DNA of 64,000 nt from NCBI RefSeq assembly GCF_009730915.1, contig NC_052475.1, forward strand, positions 25,171,016-25,235,015, in the 5' to 3' direction. The first letter of the stretch is position 1. Each line of letters opens with the position of its first letter. The translations under genes were made by a program, and so were the position numbers. Below, piece by piece: positions 12,610 to 28,547 of this stretch. The stretch comes from Dioscorea cayenensis subsp. rotundata. Its lineage: Eukaryota; Streptophyta; Magnoliopsida; Dioscoreales; Dioscoreaceae. The notes under the pieces were generated by a model, which had not been told where the DNA came from, made no database searches, and saw only the letters and a program-made list of their open reading frames with translations.

Positions 12610-14188
12610 ACCCGCTTCTCGTCTGTATCTATATATCTTCTTCCCAAAATCGAAACTTTTTCTCTCGCTGGACCTCACTGTCTATCAAAAAGCTCTAGAA
12701 TTTGGAGGATTTCTGGATCCTGTGGTCTGAAATTCTCTCGCGCTCTCTCTTGAGTGATTGGATCATTGCTCCCGGTCTTTGGATTCCGCGGTGGGAGCTG
12801 TATTGTGGGGCTTCTTTACGATGTAGAGCTCTAACTCGCTTTGTATGTATTTGAATATGTGAATTGATGATATTGATTGGGAAATTTTGTTTTTCAAATT
12901 GATTGCTGAGTTTTGGCTTGGATGTATTGATTGGAGAAGTCGAGAACTTTGGGGATATTTTGAGAGGAGCTTGGTGTTTTTTTGGGATTGAGTGAGTGAG
13001 TTAAAAACTTTCAATCAAAGAAGAAAATAAGGTTTTTTTCTTCTTCTTATTATTATTATTATTATGAATTTGGGACTTTTTTTCCATTAAAAGTTTTCAT
13101 TTTGGATTACTCTGAGTTCATGTATAGGACTTACATTGTCATCAGTGTTATTTATTTGAGCGAGGCTGAGGAATTGGGAAGTTACAAGTGATGAATCATT
13201 TACTTAGAATTTGAGAATGAAAACCACTGATCAACTAGTTTTAAGAATTCTAGTTTTCAGAGAGTAATGGTCTTTTCTCTAAGGAGATTTTGGTTTGGGG
13301 ACTCGTTTTAATTGGATTAGGTGGTATGGAGTGGTTTATGGCTGATTAATTTAGTGTGTAGGGTGACAATTTGAAGAGTTGGAGATGAGATTAAGAATTA
13401 ATTTCGGGTTTTGTTAGACTTAACTTCTTGGTTCTGTATGCTTTACAGCTGCTTTGACTATTTTTATGTTCACAAAATTCAACATGCATTAATGACTTTG
13501 TGAGAGAGTTCTTGGGAAAAAAAATTAATTTTTCTGACAATGTGGCGTCCTGTTTGATTTCTACTTCTTTGACCTTTGAGTGGCTGGCATTGTCCACCTT
13601 TTCCATTAGTTTCTCATGAGAAGGAAGACTGGTACTATTATACAGGGCAATCAGTTGGGTTTGCTTTCTTGTGTTTGTTTTACCTTCTCTTCTTTTTTAG
13701 GCAAAGTGAGGCCTTTCTTTCTTCCAAAAAAAAAAAAGTATCCATAGTTTAAGAACCATGTTGATGAATATCTGTTCTTTAGTTTGATGTATTTCATTTG
13801 TAGAAATTTGAGGGCTGTTACTTGAATTAGGAATGATAATTTCTGAAGTTTGGTCTCTGCTATTTAAATTTGGTCTTGTGATCATGATTCAATACGGTGT
13901 GTTTTGTAATTCTTTTCACTTCCATGTTTGGTTGCCTCACTTTCATGCTTGAAGCATCAAAATGATTACTTGCTTTTCTGCTGCTCTTTCTTTTGAACAA
14001 AGTATTTCTTGTTCCATGAATATAACATTAATTGCTATGTTTTGGCAGGAGCTGCTGGTGATTTATCTTAGAGCATTGGGATAGTGGATTTAACATTGAT
14101 TTTATAACATTTGGTTGTGAAGCTCATCACTGAAATCTGAGTGTTCATTGTTTTTTATAAATTGATTGTGTTTGGTAATTGAATCAGT
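12610..14188 (+). other. 5' leader of the RING gene with a long intron
   Basis: Pyrimidine-rich leader sequence (tctctcgctgg, gcgctctctc) starts near 12620. The next strong acceptor is at about 14047-14049 (tttggcag), followed by about 140 bases to the ATG. The part between, roughly 12.83-14.05 kb, is T-rich and lacks coding frames, as expected of a leader intron. The exact donor is not certain. Long leader introns often raise expression in plants. Confidence 0.45.
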
Positions 14189-16160
14189 ATGGGAGCCAAT
14201 TGCTGTGTGGCTACAAAGGAAAAGCCCTTGCCATATGAAAATAGATTTGAAATTTCTAATCATAGGAACATCAGAAACTCACCATCGTGGAGCTTTCGAT
14301 GGGACAATAGAACACATATAGAGGATATCATCGATACTCCTATTAGGTCTGAAATCAAGAGGGGGGCAAAACCAGAAACTGAAGGCATTCAAGGTAGAGG
14401 AGCTCCTTTGAACAAATTCAGGTGGCAGAAGTCTTTTACTCAAACAGGAACTTCTGATCAATTTGATGTTGGAGTTGCAGGTATGTTTATCTCAAAACCA
14501 TTCATTCGGTTGTTAATTATGTTTGGCACATTCAATTTCTTATGTACTTGTAGAGAATTGTCTTCTTGAGTGTCGTTGTGTCAGCATGCAAGTGTGAGGG
14601 GCATCTTTGCTTTCTCTCCTTTGTGTGGATGAAAATATTTCCACAGGTTGATTGCTTTGCATGTTCCACTTCCATCTATCCTCTTATAATAATTTCACAT
14701 GAAAAAAGATTGGAATTCAAAAGAATGTCCTAGGAGCATTAACCTGATGGAAGCCAGTGACGAGTCTTCATTTTGGATGCAGTGAAAATTGTTATTGTCA
14801 TGAAGCATTAGTATATTCATTCCTCTGTGGAAGGCATGATGAATACATACTCTTACCTTAATCCCAAATTTTCGGAAAACAAAATTGTTTGCCCTTCAAC
14901 TATTAGCATTTGCTTTTATCTTTAGTTAATTCTGTGCCCCTCATGTGTTTATTAATTTGGTTAAGTGGATTATAGTTTATGACTTTGAAACAGTACTCCT
15001 GACAAAGTTATGAATGTAGCATGTAAAAGATGTTTATCAATGGATGACTTAGCTTCCAATTTGCATAGAATTCCTACTGTCTTATACTCAGCTTTCTAAT
15101 AATTTGCTTGTATGTACTTGTACCAGATAGATCCACAGAGGGCAATTCATCCCCTGAGGTGAGTAGGTGCCATGGATTATGTAGATAGAATCAGTCTTTT
15201 TGGCCTTCTTATTCATGACTCTGACTATCGGTTAAAACCTTATAGGGAAAGAAATCAATTAAGTCATTCGCTAGTAATTCAGATACCAAGCCATCAATGT
15301 CTATTCCTTCAACTCCGGCTTCATCTGTGTTCAGAGGCAGTCCTTCATCCACTAGAAGTCACTCCCTGCCATCAGACCCAACTTCTTCAGTGAATGAATG
15401 TCATTCACAAGGTTACCAGTTTTCCAGGCAAGTCTTCCATACTACTCTACAATCGCAATTAAACACGCTAACTGACCACAGCTCTCCTGAAGCTCAACGG
15501 TCCTTTGGAGTGTCGCAAAGTGGGTCTTCTGATGCTTGGTCCATGAGAACCTCCTCTGAGTCAGTCATGTCATCTTCACAGAGAGATAGATGGTCAATTG
15601 ACAATGAGAACCATAGCTCAATCAGTAGCAAGGTAGCTACAACACCGAACAGCCAATTACCGTCTTCTCTCTCTGCTGATTTGCAAACATGTGGAGTTTG
15701 TGCCAAGTTGTTAAAGCATAGACCTCGAAGGAGAATCGGCGATGAAATTCCTGTTGTCTCGGTTCTTGTTTGTGGCCATGTCTACCATGCTGATTGCTTG
15801 GAAAGTGTGACACCTGAAACCGATAGATATGATCCCTCATGCCCTGTTTGCACCTATGGTGATAAATATAAGTCTCTGATACTTGCTAAAGCAGAATTAA
15901 AGGCCCGAAGCAAGATCCCGAGAATTACAGTCATTGATATTGATAGTGATCCTGTTTCTGAGCATGAAAAATTTACTAAAGACGCTAAGTTGGTGTCAAA
16001 TTCAAGCATGATGAAGAGCACCTTTGGGCAGCCTTTCTTGAGGCGGCACTTCTCTATGGCACCACGGTCTCCGCTTCGGTCAGTATCAGAGAGTGAAGCT
16101 TCATCGAGGAAGAGGGGGTTCTGGGCCAGGTATCAAAAAGAGTCGAAGAAAGGCAATTGA
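14189..16160 (+). CDS. RING-H2 zinc-finger protein, probable E3 ubiquitin ligase
   Basis: Three exons: 14189-14480, 15127-15158 (only 32 bases) and 15246-16160, giving 412 residues. A long Ser-rich, probably disordered N-terminal half precedes a RING-type zinc finger at about residues 257-310: CGVC, then CGHVYHADC (Cys, His, His, Cys ligands), then CPVC. The spacing is that of a RING-H2-like finger in plant RING/U-box proteins that begin MGANCCVA. That N-terminus (Gly2, Cys5-Cys6) is a candidate site for N-myristoylation and palmitoylation, which would place the protein at a membrane. The C-terminal tail is basic and Ser/Arg-rich. Substrates are unknown. The ligase role is inferred from the finger; the membrane anchor is inferred from the sequence. 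Confidence 0.88.
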
Positions 16161-17159
16161 TCCTCTCGTCAGTATAATTTGCATTCCGAGCATTGCGTGC
16201 ATTGTTGAAATCCTGCACTTGCTTTCCTCCTGAGCAAATACAATCCATACAGCATTCTTCTATACTGCACAGCCATAAATCACACGACAGATTACGATTG
16301 TTCACTATGGAGAATTCATAGGTACTGCTGGTTTGATTGCTTTCTAGCAAGTTTGATCAAGTAGACTTCTTAGCTTATAGTTGTTATTAAGCCTATGAGG
16401 GCCGTATAATACAATTTGTTCATGTCTCGAACAAGATGCTCTTGATTGCGTGGATTCACAATATTCAATAGCATCTCTGTTTTCACAGTTACTGGAAGAA
16501 GAGGCTTTCTTTGATTGTTATTATTATTATTATTATTATTTTTATTATTTATTTTGGTTGTTTGTCATTTCTTGCTGTGCTTTGCAAGATGAAGATGTGG
16601 TGTCTAGTGAATAATACATTGATTTTCGGCCTCCGGATCAATTGGTGCTCGGTTTCCCCTTGAGATCACTTTACAGTTGACGAAGGATCAATTCCGTGGG
16701 GTGAGGTTGTACGGTTAAGAGCTGAATATGAAATGTGGGTAGTTTTTACATCCAATTGTGTGAGGACCCCATAAGTTGCATCCGACATGGGTGTATGCAT
16801 CTGCCTCCCTAACAACTAGCTGCTCAACTTGGAGACAAAAAAAAACATTGATTTGCAGCACAATTGGGTTATATTTTACACACGCAGACATAGGCTCAGA
16901 TATTATATCAATCCCTCAATATGTATGTATTAACAAGTATGACCAAAGGGTTCTAAGTACAAATTTTCAACAAAAACCAGAGCAGTACAAAAATTAGGAA
17001 ACGACTGTACAATAATAATAGGAAAGTTCTACAAAACCAAAGCGGTCAAAACCAAACCGAATTAACATCTCCTACAGTGTTGCAGCCAGAGCACCTAGTA
17101 ATCTTCAGAAGCCAGCAATCCCTCTAATTTAGTTAAGCATAGGAAATACTAAATATCAA
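16161..17159. other. Convergent 3' region between the RING and NAC genes
   Basis: Contains the 3' UTRs of two tail-to-tail genes (RING on +, NAC on -). A TTA/ATT microsatellite sits at about 16518-16552. No open frame has coding character. Confidence 0.6.
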
Positions 17160-19073
17160 CTACAATTCTGAGCTTGAACTTATACGAGAGAACGGTGCAG
17201 CAACATGAAGCAGGAAATAGAGTATCAAAGCAAAAACTCCTGCCAAAAACAAGAAGTTCAAACCTTTGATGTAGCTTTTCTTTTTAGGATGAATGCTTGC
17301 TGGTCTTTCAGGATCATCGCTACCATTTTTGAATTCAAGAAGGTGATCTTCATTGACACACTCAACAGTCCCATTGATTGTTTTTCCATTTCTTGATTCC
17401 ATCTTGTGCGTCTGAAGCCTGATCCTTTCTTTTGTTACAGTAGTAGAAAATCCAGGACGACGGGATCTTATCTGAATGCCTGTTTCCTCATTTCCAGTGT
17501 TCTTTGTATTGTCAGCATTTTCACAAATAAAATCACTTCCATGCCTGCCAACTACATTGAATGAAGTCAATGAGTTGTAATGTATTGGGTTCCCCCTGTG
17601 TTCTGCAGCTTCAGATGGAGTTAAGATGTCATCAAGCGCTACACCAGCGCCATATTCTCCAAAAAAGAAATCAATATCTAACTCAGGGATATCTTCTTCT
17701 AGGAAACATTCTGTTTTATCTATTTCTAGTGGGAAATGGACAGAGTCTTCTGAGATATTTGGTGGAGAACATGGATTATCGGCTTCCCTCTTTGGAGCAA
17801 TAAGGTTGTCATTTTCCTGCAAATTGTCCACAGAAACAAATATACAGTGTTAGTTGACATCCATTTGATTTTAAGATTTAACTCACCACTCTGATGGAAA
17901 AAGATCTAGTGACACACATGCAGGTAAATGTTAATAATGTAATTATTCAAGAAGTTTCAAGATCTTGTGTTGATTGCAGGGACTTGGGAGTAGTCCTGAA
18001 GTGTTTGCTGGAGTTTAGTGCATACCTTTAATTCAGTAATAGCATGAATAGTGCAAAAGTTTGGTTTCGTAAAGTTCTTTAATCCATGCTTCAACATCAT
18101 CAACATCACCTTGGACTACTAGATCAGTCACGCCTTTTGGTTGATCTGCACAATCACCAATTTTGGAGGACATCTCAGCTTCTTGCACCAAGCCATCCCT
18201 CTTTGTAACACGGCAGAGGACAAAGGAATTCTACAATTATAGATAAACATTTCAATAAACAAGAGGCTAGAAGAAGCATATCTTAAAACAGTCCCTTTAT
18301 GTTTAAGAAGTACTTTATAATTCTTTGAGATGCAATACAGATAGAATATTTGCAAAAAAAAGAATGAATTATCAATAAATCAAGTAGTAAAACATGGCTA
18401 TAAAGGATTACCTTCATACCAGGGGCAGCTTTGTATTCCTTTTCATCCAGATAATATTCATGCATGATCCAATCTGTTCTCTTTCCTAAAGGAGGCCGGC
18501 CTTTGTGAAAAACTAGAGTTTTCTTAGTTCCCACCACACGATGTTTGGACTTGATCCTCCTGTCCTTACCAGTGGACTTCCAGTAACCTGCTTCCGTTGC
18601 CCTGTTTGATCGAAAACCATTGGGATACTTTCTGTCTCGTGTGGTGAAGAAGTGCCATTTGCTATCACGGGTAGGTACGTGACATTTCGCTACAAAAAGT
18701 CATAAACCAAGAACAATTAGAACAAGGTAGGTAGGCCATTCACACGCTATGAAACATATATCCTTTTCACAGCTTTCAACTGCAGCTTGATGCTAAGCAT
18801 ACTCAATGGAAAGCAATCAACTAATTTGATTAACAAAGTTACAGGTTACACATTCATCAGTGAAATCATGTTATTCCAGATGGTATCTCACAAGAGATGA
18901 AAATTACCTGGCAGGTCCCATGGTTCAAATTTGTATATATCCACCTCTGGTATTATTTCATGGTCGATCTTTTGGCCAAGGGATTTTTTCTTCAAATAAT
19001 GTGAAACAAGTTCCTCATCAGTTGGATAGAATCCAAATCCTCGGGGGAGGGAGAAGACATTCATAATCTCCAT
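17160..19073 (-). CDS. Membrane-tethered NAC transcription factor (NTL type), with an apparent one-base frame break
   Basis: Four exons on the minus strand: 18908-19073, 18412-18689, 18026-18230 and 17160-17816. Exons 1-2 encode the NAC domain (about residues 9-160): [18 protein letters not shown], then the DNA-binding stretch with [10 protein letters not shown] and WIMHEYYL. Exon 4 encodes an acidic activation region and ends in one membrane span ([16 protein letters not shown]), typical of NTL factors that are held in a membrane and freed by proteolysis. Exon 3 reads well from NSFVLCRV to DDVEAWIK, then hits a stop before the donor. One extra T in the + strand triplet 18078-18080 explains this: without it the exon ends ...HAITELK in the phase exon 4 needs, giving 434 residues. 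As written the product stops at 213 residues and lacks the anchor. A sequence error is the simplest reading. Confidence 0.85.
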
Positions 19074-20228
19074 TTCATGAAGAACCTGTTACCAGGGAAA
19101 AAAAAAAATCAAATCCCAATAGCACCAAAACGTTAGAAACAGATGCATTAAACAATCACACAATTTTCAGCACTTAAGCTACAAAACACAATTTTTCAAC
19201 TACAAATTTCATCATGTTTTCGCTACATCAACGAATAGTATTTACAAAGCGAATAATAGATCCATAAAAAATCACTACTTTGACAAGCACACAGCAAACC
19301 AGGTCACTGATCATCAATAGTTTTATGCAAAAAGCCCCATTAAATACCAAAACCACAAACACTGACCTACTGATTTCAAGCAAGTTCTCCACCACAATCA
19401 ATCCTTGATCGCAAGACACGATCAACACAGCGTCAAAGACACACACAACCTCTATACATATCAACTCAAAACTAATCAAATAACAAATAAAAACCCTAAA
19501 AGAATGAAAACATGATCAAATTCAGAGAAAAAGATGCAACTTTTGATCGCCTGAAGCAATGAAAACGATATACTATCGAAAAACTAATACGAGAATGAAA
19601 AATCAGGGGAAAAACAATCAAAAAACTCACAGAGAACGGCGGCGGCAAAATGAAGACCGAGACGACGACGACGCGAGAGAGAGAAGAGAAGAGAAGAGAT
19701 CAAAGATGAGGTGGTGTTGTTGTCGTTCCTGGGAAGTCCTCGTTCGTTTGGATGCTTCTTATTTGCTATGAAGACCGAGTAATGATGATGTCAAATGGTT
19801 CCTTTTATGTCTCTTTCGCTACGCGGTTTACGTGTCGAGATGAGCCGACTCGCTCGTTGACTCGCTAGTCGTTCTACTCGGTTTGCAATCACAGTCGTTC
19901 ACTCTACCTTGAGATATGCTCACACGAATCTAAAAGAAATAGTTTTCCCACGCAGTAACGTGCTTTTGTTTTTTTTGGCTGGTGTGTGTGTCAAGCCTGA
20001 CCACAACTGATAATTTGGTGATATTTGGAAAAAGATAAATCATTAAAGCAAAATAATATATTACTGATCCGGATACTTTGGAAAAGAAACATGATGTTAA
20101 ACAATAACTCGAAATAACTGAAAACAAACAGTTTAGAGAAGTAGCGTGCACTGTATGAGAAACATTTTAAACCCTTTTATAGGTCTTTGGCTCACAATAG
20201 GATTGTTAATAAGCATCTATCAATCTAT
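19074..20228. other. NAC leader, leader intron and promoter; 3' end of RPT4
   Basis: On the minus strand a good acceptor lies about ten bases before the NAC ATG (intron ending near 19087). The first leader exon is probably the GA-rich and CG-rich stretch around 19625-19770. Just upstream, at about 19829, an ACGTGTC motif resembles an ABA-response element. Positions from about 19920 belong to the 3' side of RPT4. No other gene is evident. Confidence 0.45.
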
Positions 20229-23686
<3,458 letters not shown>

Positions 23687-23929
23687 CTCCGCCTCAGCAA
23701 TCACCAATTCAACTCGAACTTGAACAGCTCAAAAAGAGGCTCTTATAGCAGCGATCCTAATCGGGTCGGGTAAAATTAAAACGAGTTGATACCCGTTAAA
23801 CGAATCGGATCCGGATCCGGATCCGAATTCAGATTTGGAAGAAGGCACCGACAAAAGAACATTTCTATTTCTTTAAAAATTTAAAATATTCCCGAAATTT
23901 GTGAGATTTTCTACATACTCTTTTTTTTT

Positions 23930-24233
23930 TTTTAATTCCCTTCATTTTTAAATACATTTTATTTTAAAAAAAATTATTTCAAAATAATTGTCATTTTATA
24001 ATATCATGACAATATTTATTTATTTATTTTTCTAATTTCACCAATTTTTAATTTTCTAAGTTATATAAATAAATAAAATAATATTTATAATCCAAAAAAT
24101 ATATATAGTGCCAAAAAAAGATAGTTTAGTAATTTGATTGATTTTTATGTTAAATTTTATAAAATTTAATGATATTCTTAATTCTTTTGTAACATCTTTA
24201 AAGGGCATGTATTTAGGAATGGAGGGAGTACTT
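23930..24233. mobile_element. Stowaway-like MITE (first of two in tandem)
   Basis: A non-coding AT-rich element of about 300 bases upstream of RPT4. Its right end (gtatttaggaatggagggag) is the inverted complement of its left end (cccttcatttttaaatac). The GGAGGGAGTA end is the hallmark of Stowaway MITEs of the Tc1/mariner class. There is no protein; it would have been moved by another element's transposase. The left boundary is approximate because a T run obscures it. Confidence 0.55.
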
Positions 24234-24235
24234 AT

Positions 24236-24533
24236 TACATTTTGGAGCTCTTATTTGTTCTTTTATAATTGTCACATTAGAAATTTTGTACAGCATTAAA
24301 TAATTTTTTTAAATTTACTTTTTAATTTAATGTACTTATATAATTTTTAATAAATCACAATCAATTAAGCATTAAATTATATATTTTCATTTAGTGTAGT
24401 TTTGAAAAATAATAAAAATTTTTATAAAATATAAATAATCAACTAACTCCAACCAACAACTTTTTTTAACAGATATAAATTAAATAAATGTGGCAAATAA
24501 AAATGTGGCAAATAAAAAAGAATGGAGGGAGTA
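24236..24533. mobile_element. Stowaway-like MITE (second of two in tandem)
   Basis: Follows the first MITE at once. Its right end (gtggcaaataaaaaagaatg then gagggagta) pairs with its left end (ttgttcttttataattgtcaca) as a terminal inverted repeat. Same orientation and same GGAGGGAGTA end as its neighbour, so these may be two copies of one family that landed side by side. The 340 bases between this element and the GT4 gene end show nothing further. Confidence 0.5.
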
Positions 24534-24879
24534 TTTGTCTGCTCTTAAATTTTATATGATGGCGCTGCAACGCTCATTTAAACACCATAGCACACAAACA
24601 AACCATCTTTTGAGAACGTTTTGTTATAGTCAATTGTAAACAAACAAGAACACTGCAGTAGCTCATATTCTGCCATAATTGATCCTGCTGACATTTAATT
24701 GCGCAGCAAGTGCAATGTAACACAATCACTAGGATTAAAAGATCAATCTCATATGTACAAAACTCTCAGGCCTTTACAAGGAACATAAATTGCAACTCAA
24801 ACAAAAATATGATACATGGAAGTATGGGGAGATTTGTTGAGATTGATCTCATAACCCTTTTTTCTCTATTACAAAATCT

Positions 24880-27800
24880 TCACAATGATGGACGCTTTGA
24901 TTTCTGCAGAATTTGTTTTAGAACTGATGCAATCCTGCTCGCCATGTGTCGCTCCATGAACCTGTCCTTCACCCGCTCATAGCCTTTCCTTCCCAATGTC
25001 AGCCTCCTTTCGACATGGGTAGCAAGCTTTACCATGTTCTTTGCAAGTTGGAAGACCCCCTCCTTCCCAGCAGGATGCAAGAAGCCAGTCGATCCATTGA
25101 CAACAATCTCTGTTGTGCCCCCAGCAGCTGTTCCCTGTCATTAAATTTAGCCAAAACATAAATAGAAATGCAGGAGGGTAGATATGAATTGATAATATGT
25201 GCTATTTGACATGAATTTCATAAAAATTATTGACACGACATTGGCAATTGGCATGGTCAAATAAATGGAGACAATAGTGCACTTTGATTGTTGGGTCCAT
25301 AATGCATGTCTCTGTTTGGCATCAATGCACATTTTGAGGTCAGAGATTGAAACCCAGCTTAGAAAGCCGTATCACCGGCATGATTCATAATTAATATAAC
25401 ACATTATCAACATTGACAGAGACAGGGACTGTTTACAAATGCAAGCGAACATGATTCATATGGATGTTATGTCAGTTGTTATGGACAGGGATGTTGTGGC
25501 TGCATCGGCAATTTCCATCTATACTGGAGCCATAATGCACAGAGCAACACACTCTAGAAGAAAGCTATTCAATAAGAATTTTGGCATTCAAGAAGAGTGA
25601 GTTACCAATACGGGCAACTGAAAAGCCATGGCTTCAATTGTTATTCTTCCAAAACATTCCCCACGGGCCTAAACAAAAAAAAAGGAAACCAAGTTATTGG
25701 CATTGGAACAAGTCTTAATAGTAGCATTCAAATTCACTTCAAAAGAATGGTACGGACACTAAAACATGTGTTCGTGAAAGGCGAAAACCAAGATAAAAAT
25801 GATTGTAAGCAAACTGAAAGTACCTGGGAGTTTTGAACAAGAACATCTATAGCAGCCAGGTAGGGAGCAACAGTTAGTGTTTTGTTAACAAAGTGAACAC
25901 GGTCTTGAATTCCTTTCTTGGATACAAAGGCACGTAGTTCAGCTTCAAACTTGGATTGAGCATTCATGTCACTCCCGACCACTACAGCATGCATCGTAGG
26001 CACTTGCAACTTCTGCTCCTGGATCAACCGCAAACTCTCATAAAATGCTTGCAGAAACAAATCTTGTCCCTTCCCACGTGAAACACCTGCAAGATTTTTA
26101 TACCAGGGCATGGCCAAGTAAATTATGAGAATTTTGACTAGTACAGAAGCTCAAAATCAAGTGGCAACTGATCAAAGCAGGACCAAATGGTGCTCACTAT
26201 TTATTATAGCAAAGAGAAGATCTTCATTACGCACTCCGAGAGCTTCACGAATATGCTCCCGAAGTACCCTTCTAGCTACATAATCTTCAGCAACTTCCAT
26301 CAGTTCTTTGCTATTACCAAGGTGGACCACATAGGTCTGTGGCATGTTGATACTATATAGAGGAAAAAGGCTAGTCATCATAAGTTAAATAAATTGGTAC
26401 CTAAAAATATGCTTTACCGAAAGGAAAAATAACACACAAAAGCATGCCAACAGCCAGTGAATGATTATACAATAGTTCAACTCAAATTCAAAAGCAAACT
26501 GAGATAGCATGGTAATACGTGAAAGCATTAATATCACTGAAGGTTACCAATATGTTCAAATTGCAAGATCAATAAAAGAAAATTTTTTGGCATGAAACCA
26601 CAAACAATATTGAAATATAATCTACACCAATTACATAATCAAGGATCACAAAAATTTTGACTTACCCCAAACGATCATGAGTCCTATTCTTCCAGTATTC
26701 TGCAGTTGTATGAGAATCAATCATAGCACCTGCAACAGAAGGCAGGTGTTTGACATAATCTAATTTAAAATAATGTCCTCGCATTTCATGAATCCACCAC
26801 AATGTCTTTGGGAGAACTTGATGAACATGTTCTTTGAGAACAGCATCCAACCACTTTCCAGCAACAGCAGTGTTTAAAACCACCAAATCAGCTTTAAGCG
26901 TTGCATCAATTACTTCTCGACCTCTGGCTGAAAGTACCTAATAATGTTGGATGGAAACAATGAGATGATTGTTGAGATGAAAGGTTCTGATCCTAGAATA
27001 GCACAAAACTTGATTCATATGTCATTCTTCAGAAACATAGTAACAGAACTGCTGGGCTCATTCAAGCATTTGTTCAATGCTACCTCTTTCAGGAGAAGGA
27101 TGTCTAAAAAATACCTGCACTCCCCGGTCCAACATTTTCTGCTCCAGACTATAAATAACTTCATTTGTTTCAGATGGTTTTTGGTATGTAACCCATACCA
27201 CTGAAGCACCAGCGCTTCTTAACAGAAATGCTAACTCCATCAGAAGCAATGGTCCACCTGCATGAAAGTACAGAATTACTTATTTACTTCCAAAAAAGCT
27301 ATAGTATGAGGAATGCTCCCCATGATCCCCATAAGATGCACCGAACATCCTCCATGAGCTCTCTAACCTCAAAGAAGCCTACATATCCGCTAGGTTCCTC
27401 CCTTTCCTTCTAATCTTAAGGTTTCTAGACAGAAAGATTCGAATCAAAATGCTAACTTTGTCTGCTTTTACATGAAGTTTATTCGATTCAAATCAATAAA
27501 ATGCTTCATTTCTATCATGCAAGTAAATAACAAAGTTCTTCCTATAAATGTCAAGGCAATTTAGGATCGCAACAGAACCCAAAAAAACAAATCAAGTAGC
27601 GAGAAGTACCGGAGAGTGACAGTTCATGGGACACCAGAACCACGAACTTCGACCGCATGAACCCAAGTGGACTCTTCAGGCCTTCACCGGCGGCGACCAC
27701 GGGCGGCGGCGAGAGCTGAACCCGGCCTCCTCCGTACGAAGAAGAAACAGCAGCGTCCCGGCGAGTTTCGCAGGCTTCATTGATGTTACGGACGAAGAGG

Positions 27801-27895
27801 GCAACGACGGTGGAGACGGAAAAAACAACGAGCAACAGCAGCAGGAGGCGCTTACTCTGCAGCGAGATCCATCCCACCGCCGTAGGCTTTGCCAT
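24880..27895 (-). CDS. GT4-type glycosyltransferase, type II membrane protein
   Basis: Seven exons on the minus strand: 27610-27895, 27115-27257, 26666-26937, 26198-26352, 25824-26086, 25606-25668 and 24880-25134, giving 478 residues. One N-terminal membrane span (about residues 17-35, a run of Leu then Val) makes it a Golgi or ER type II protein. The catalytic part has the retaining GT-B fold pattern of family GT4: an N-terminal Rossmann half starting FVVLVSHELSLSGGPLL, and a C-terminal nucleotide-sugar half with the E-x7-E signature ECFGRITIE followed by AMAFQLPVLGTAAGGTTEI. It belongs to a conserved plant group annotated as glycosyltransferase family 1/4 proteins of unknown acceptor; donor and product cannot be read from the sequence. 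It diverges from the membrane-protein gene at 28.5 kb. Confidence 0.9.
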
Positions 27896-28547
27896 CGAAG
27901 CAAACAGATCTCAGATCTCGTCTCCCAGTTCCACCATTGCTAGGGTTTTGAATCTCTCGAATCTCGATCTCCTTCCCAAGGCTTTCGAACGAATCAATGG
28001 AATGGTCTCTCAACTGCAAGCAAACCAAAGCCCGCATTAAACTCGGCGTGATGGTCACCGACTAAATCATCGATCTCAGCCTTCTAAACACGATGGACGG
28101 CTGTGATTAAATCTCAGAAACAAGATCCCTGATCTAATAAAAACCGTTCATCTCTGTTTCAAAGAATATAAACGGCCCAGATTCAACGGAGCCAGCCCCT
28201 TCAGCATCTCTTCATCCCTTCCCTCTTTCTCACCGTCACCGATCGCTTGCTCTTCGGGTGCATACTTCTAATTCAACCCCCTGGATTTCCAAAAATTAAA
28301 TTTATCCCCAATTCAGTCCTTTTCTTCTTTGGGCGAAGGACCGAAATGTTAAACTATTAGTTTTCTGGACCTACAGGGAAATGTTGCTCGGTTGGAGTTG
28401 TTCGTTTGCGAAGCTTGCGTTCCTGATAGGAGGCATGAACTCATCTATGAAAAATCTAAACTTTTTTGCTCTTCTGTTCATTCTTCTTAATCTTTGTTCG
28501 ATGTTTCAGTGATTTCGGTGGATGTTCATCTTGTTGCGTCTGTTGCG
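27896..28547. promoter_or_regulatory. Short divergent intergenic region, probable bidirectional promoter
   Basis: About 650 bases separate the start codons of the GT4 gene (-) and the membrane-protein gene (+). The region is less AT-rich than the rest, with pyrimidine-rich tracts near 28200-28260, and holds both 5' leaders. I see no TATA box for either gene, which suits constitutive genes with a shared promoter. A hydrophobic open frame from 28381 to 28512 (including LNFFALLFILLN) is out of frame with the downstream exon; see the next entry. Confidence 0.45.

Noticed and set aside
27626-28040. Plus-strand frames over GT4 exon 1
   Set aside because: Antisense shadows created by the GC-rich first exon of the glycosyltransferase.
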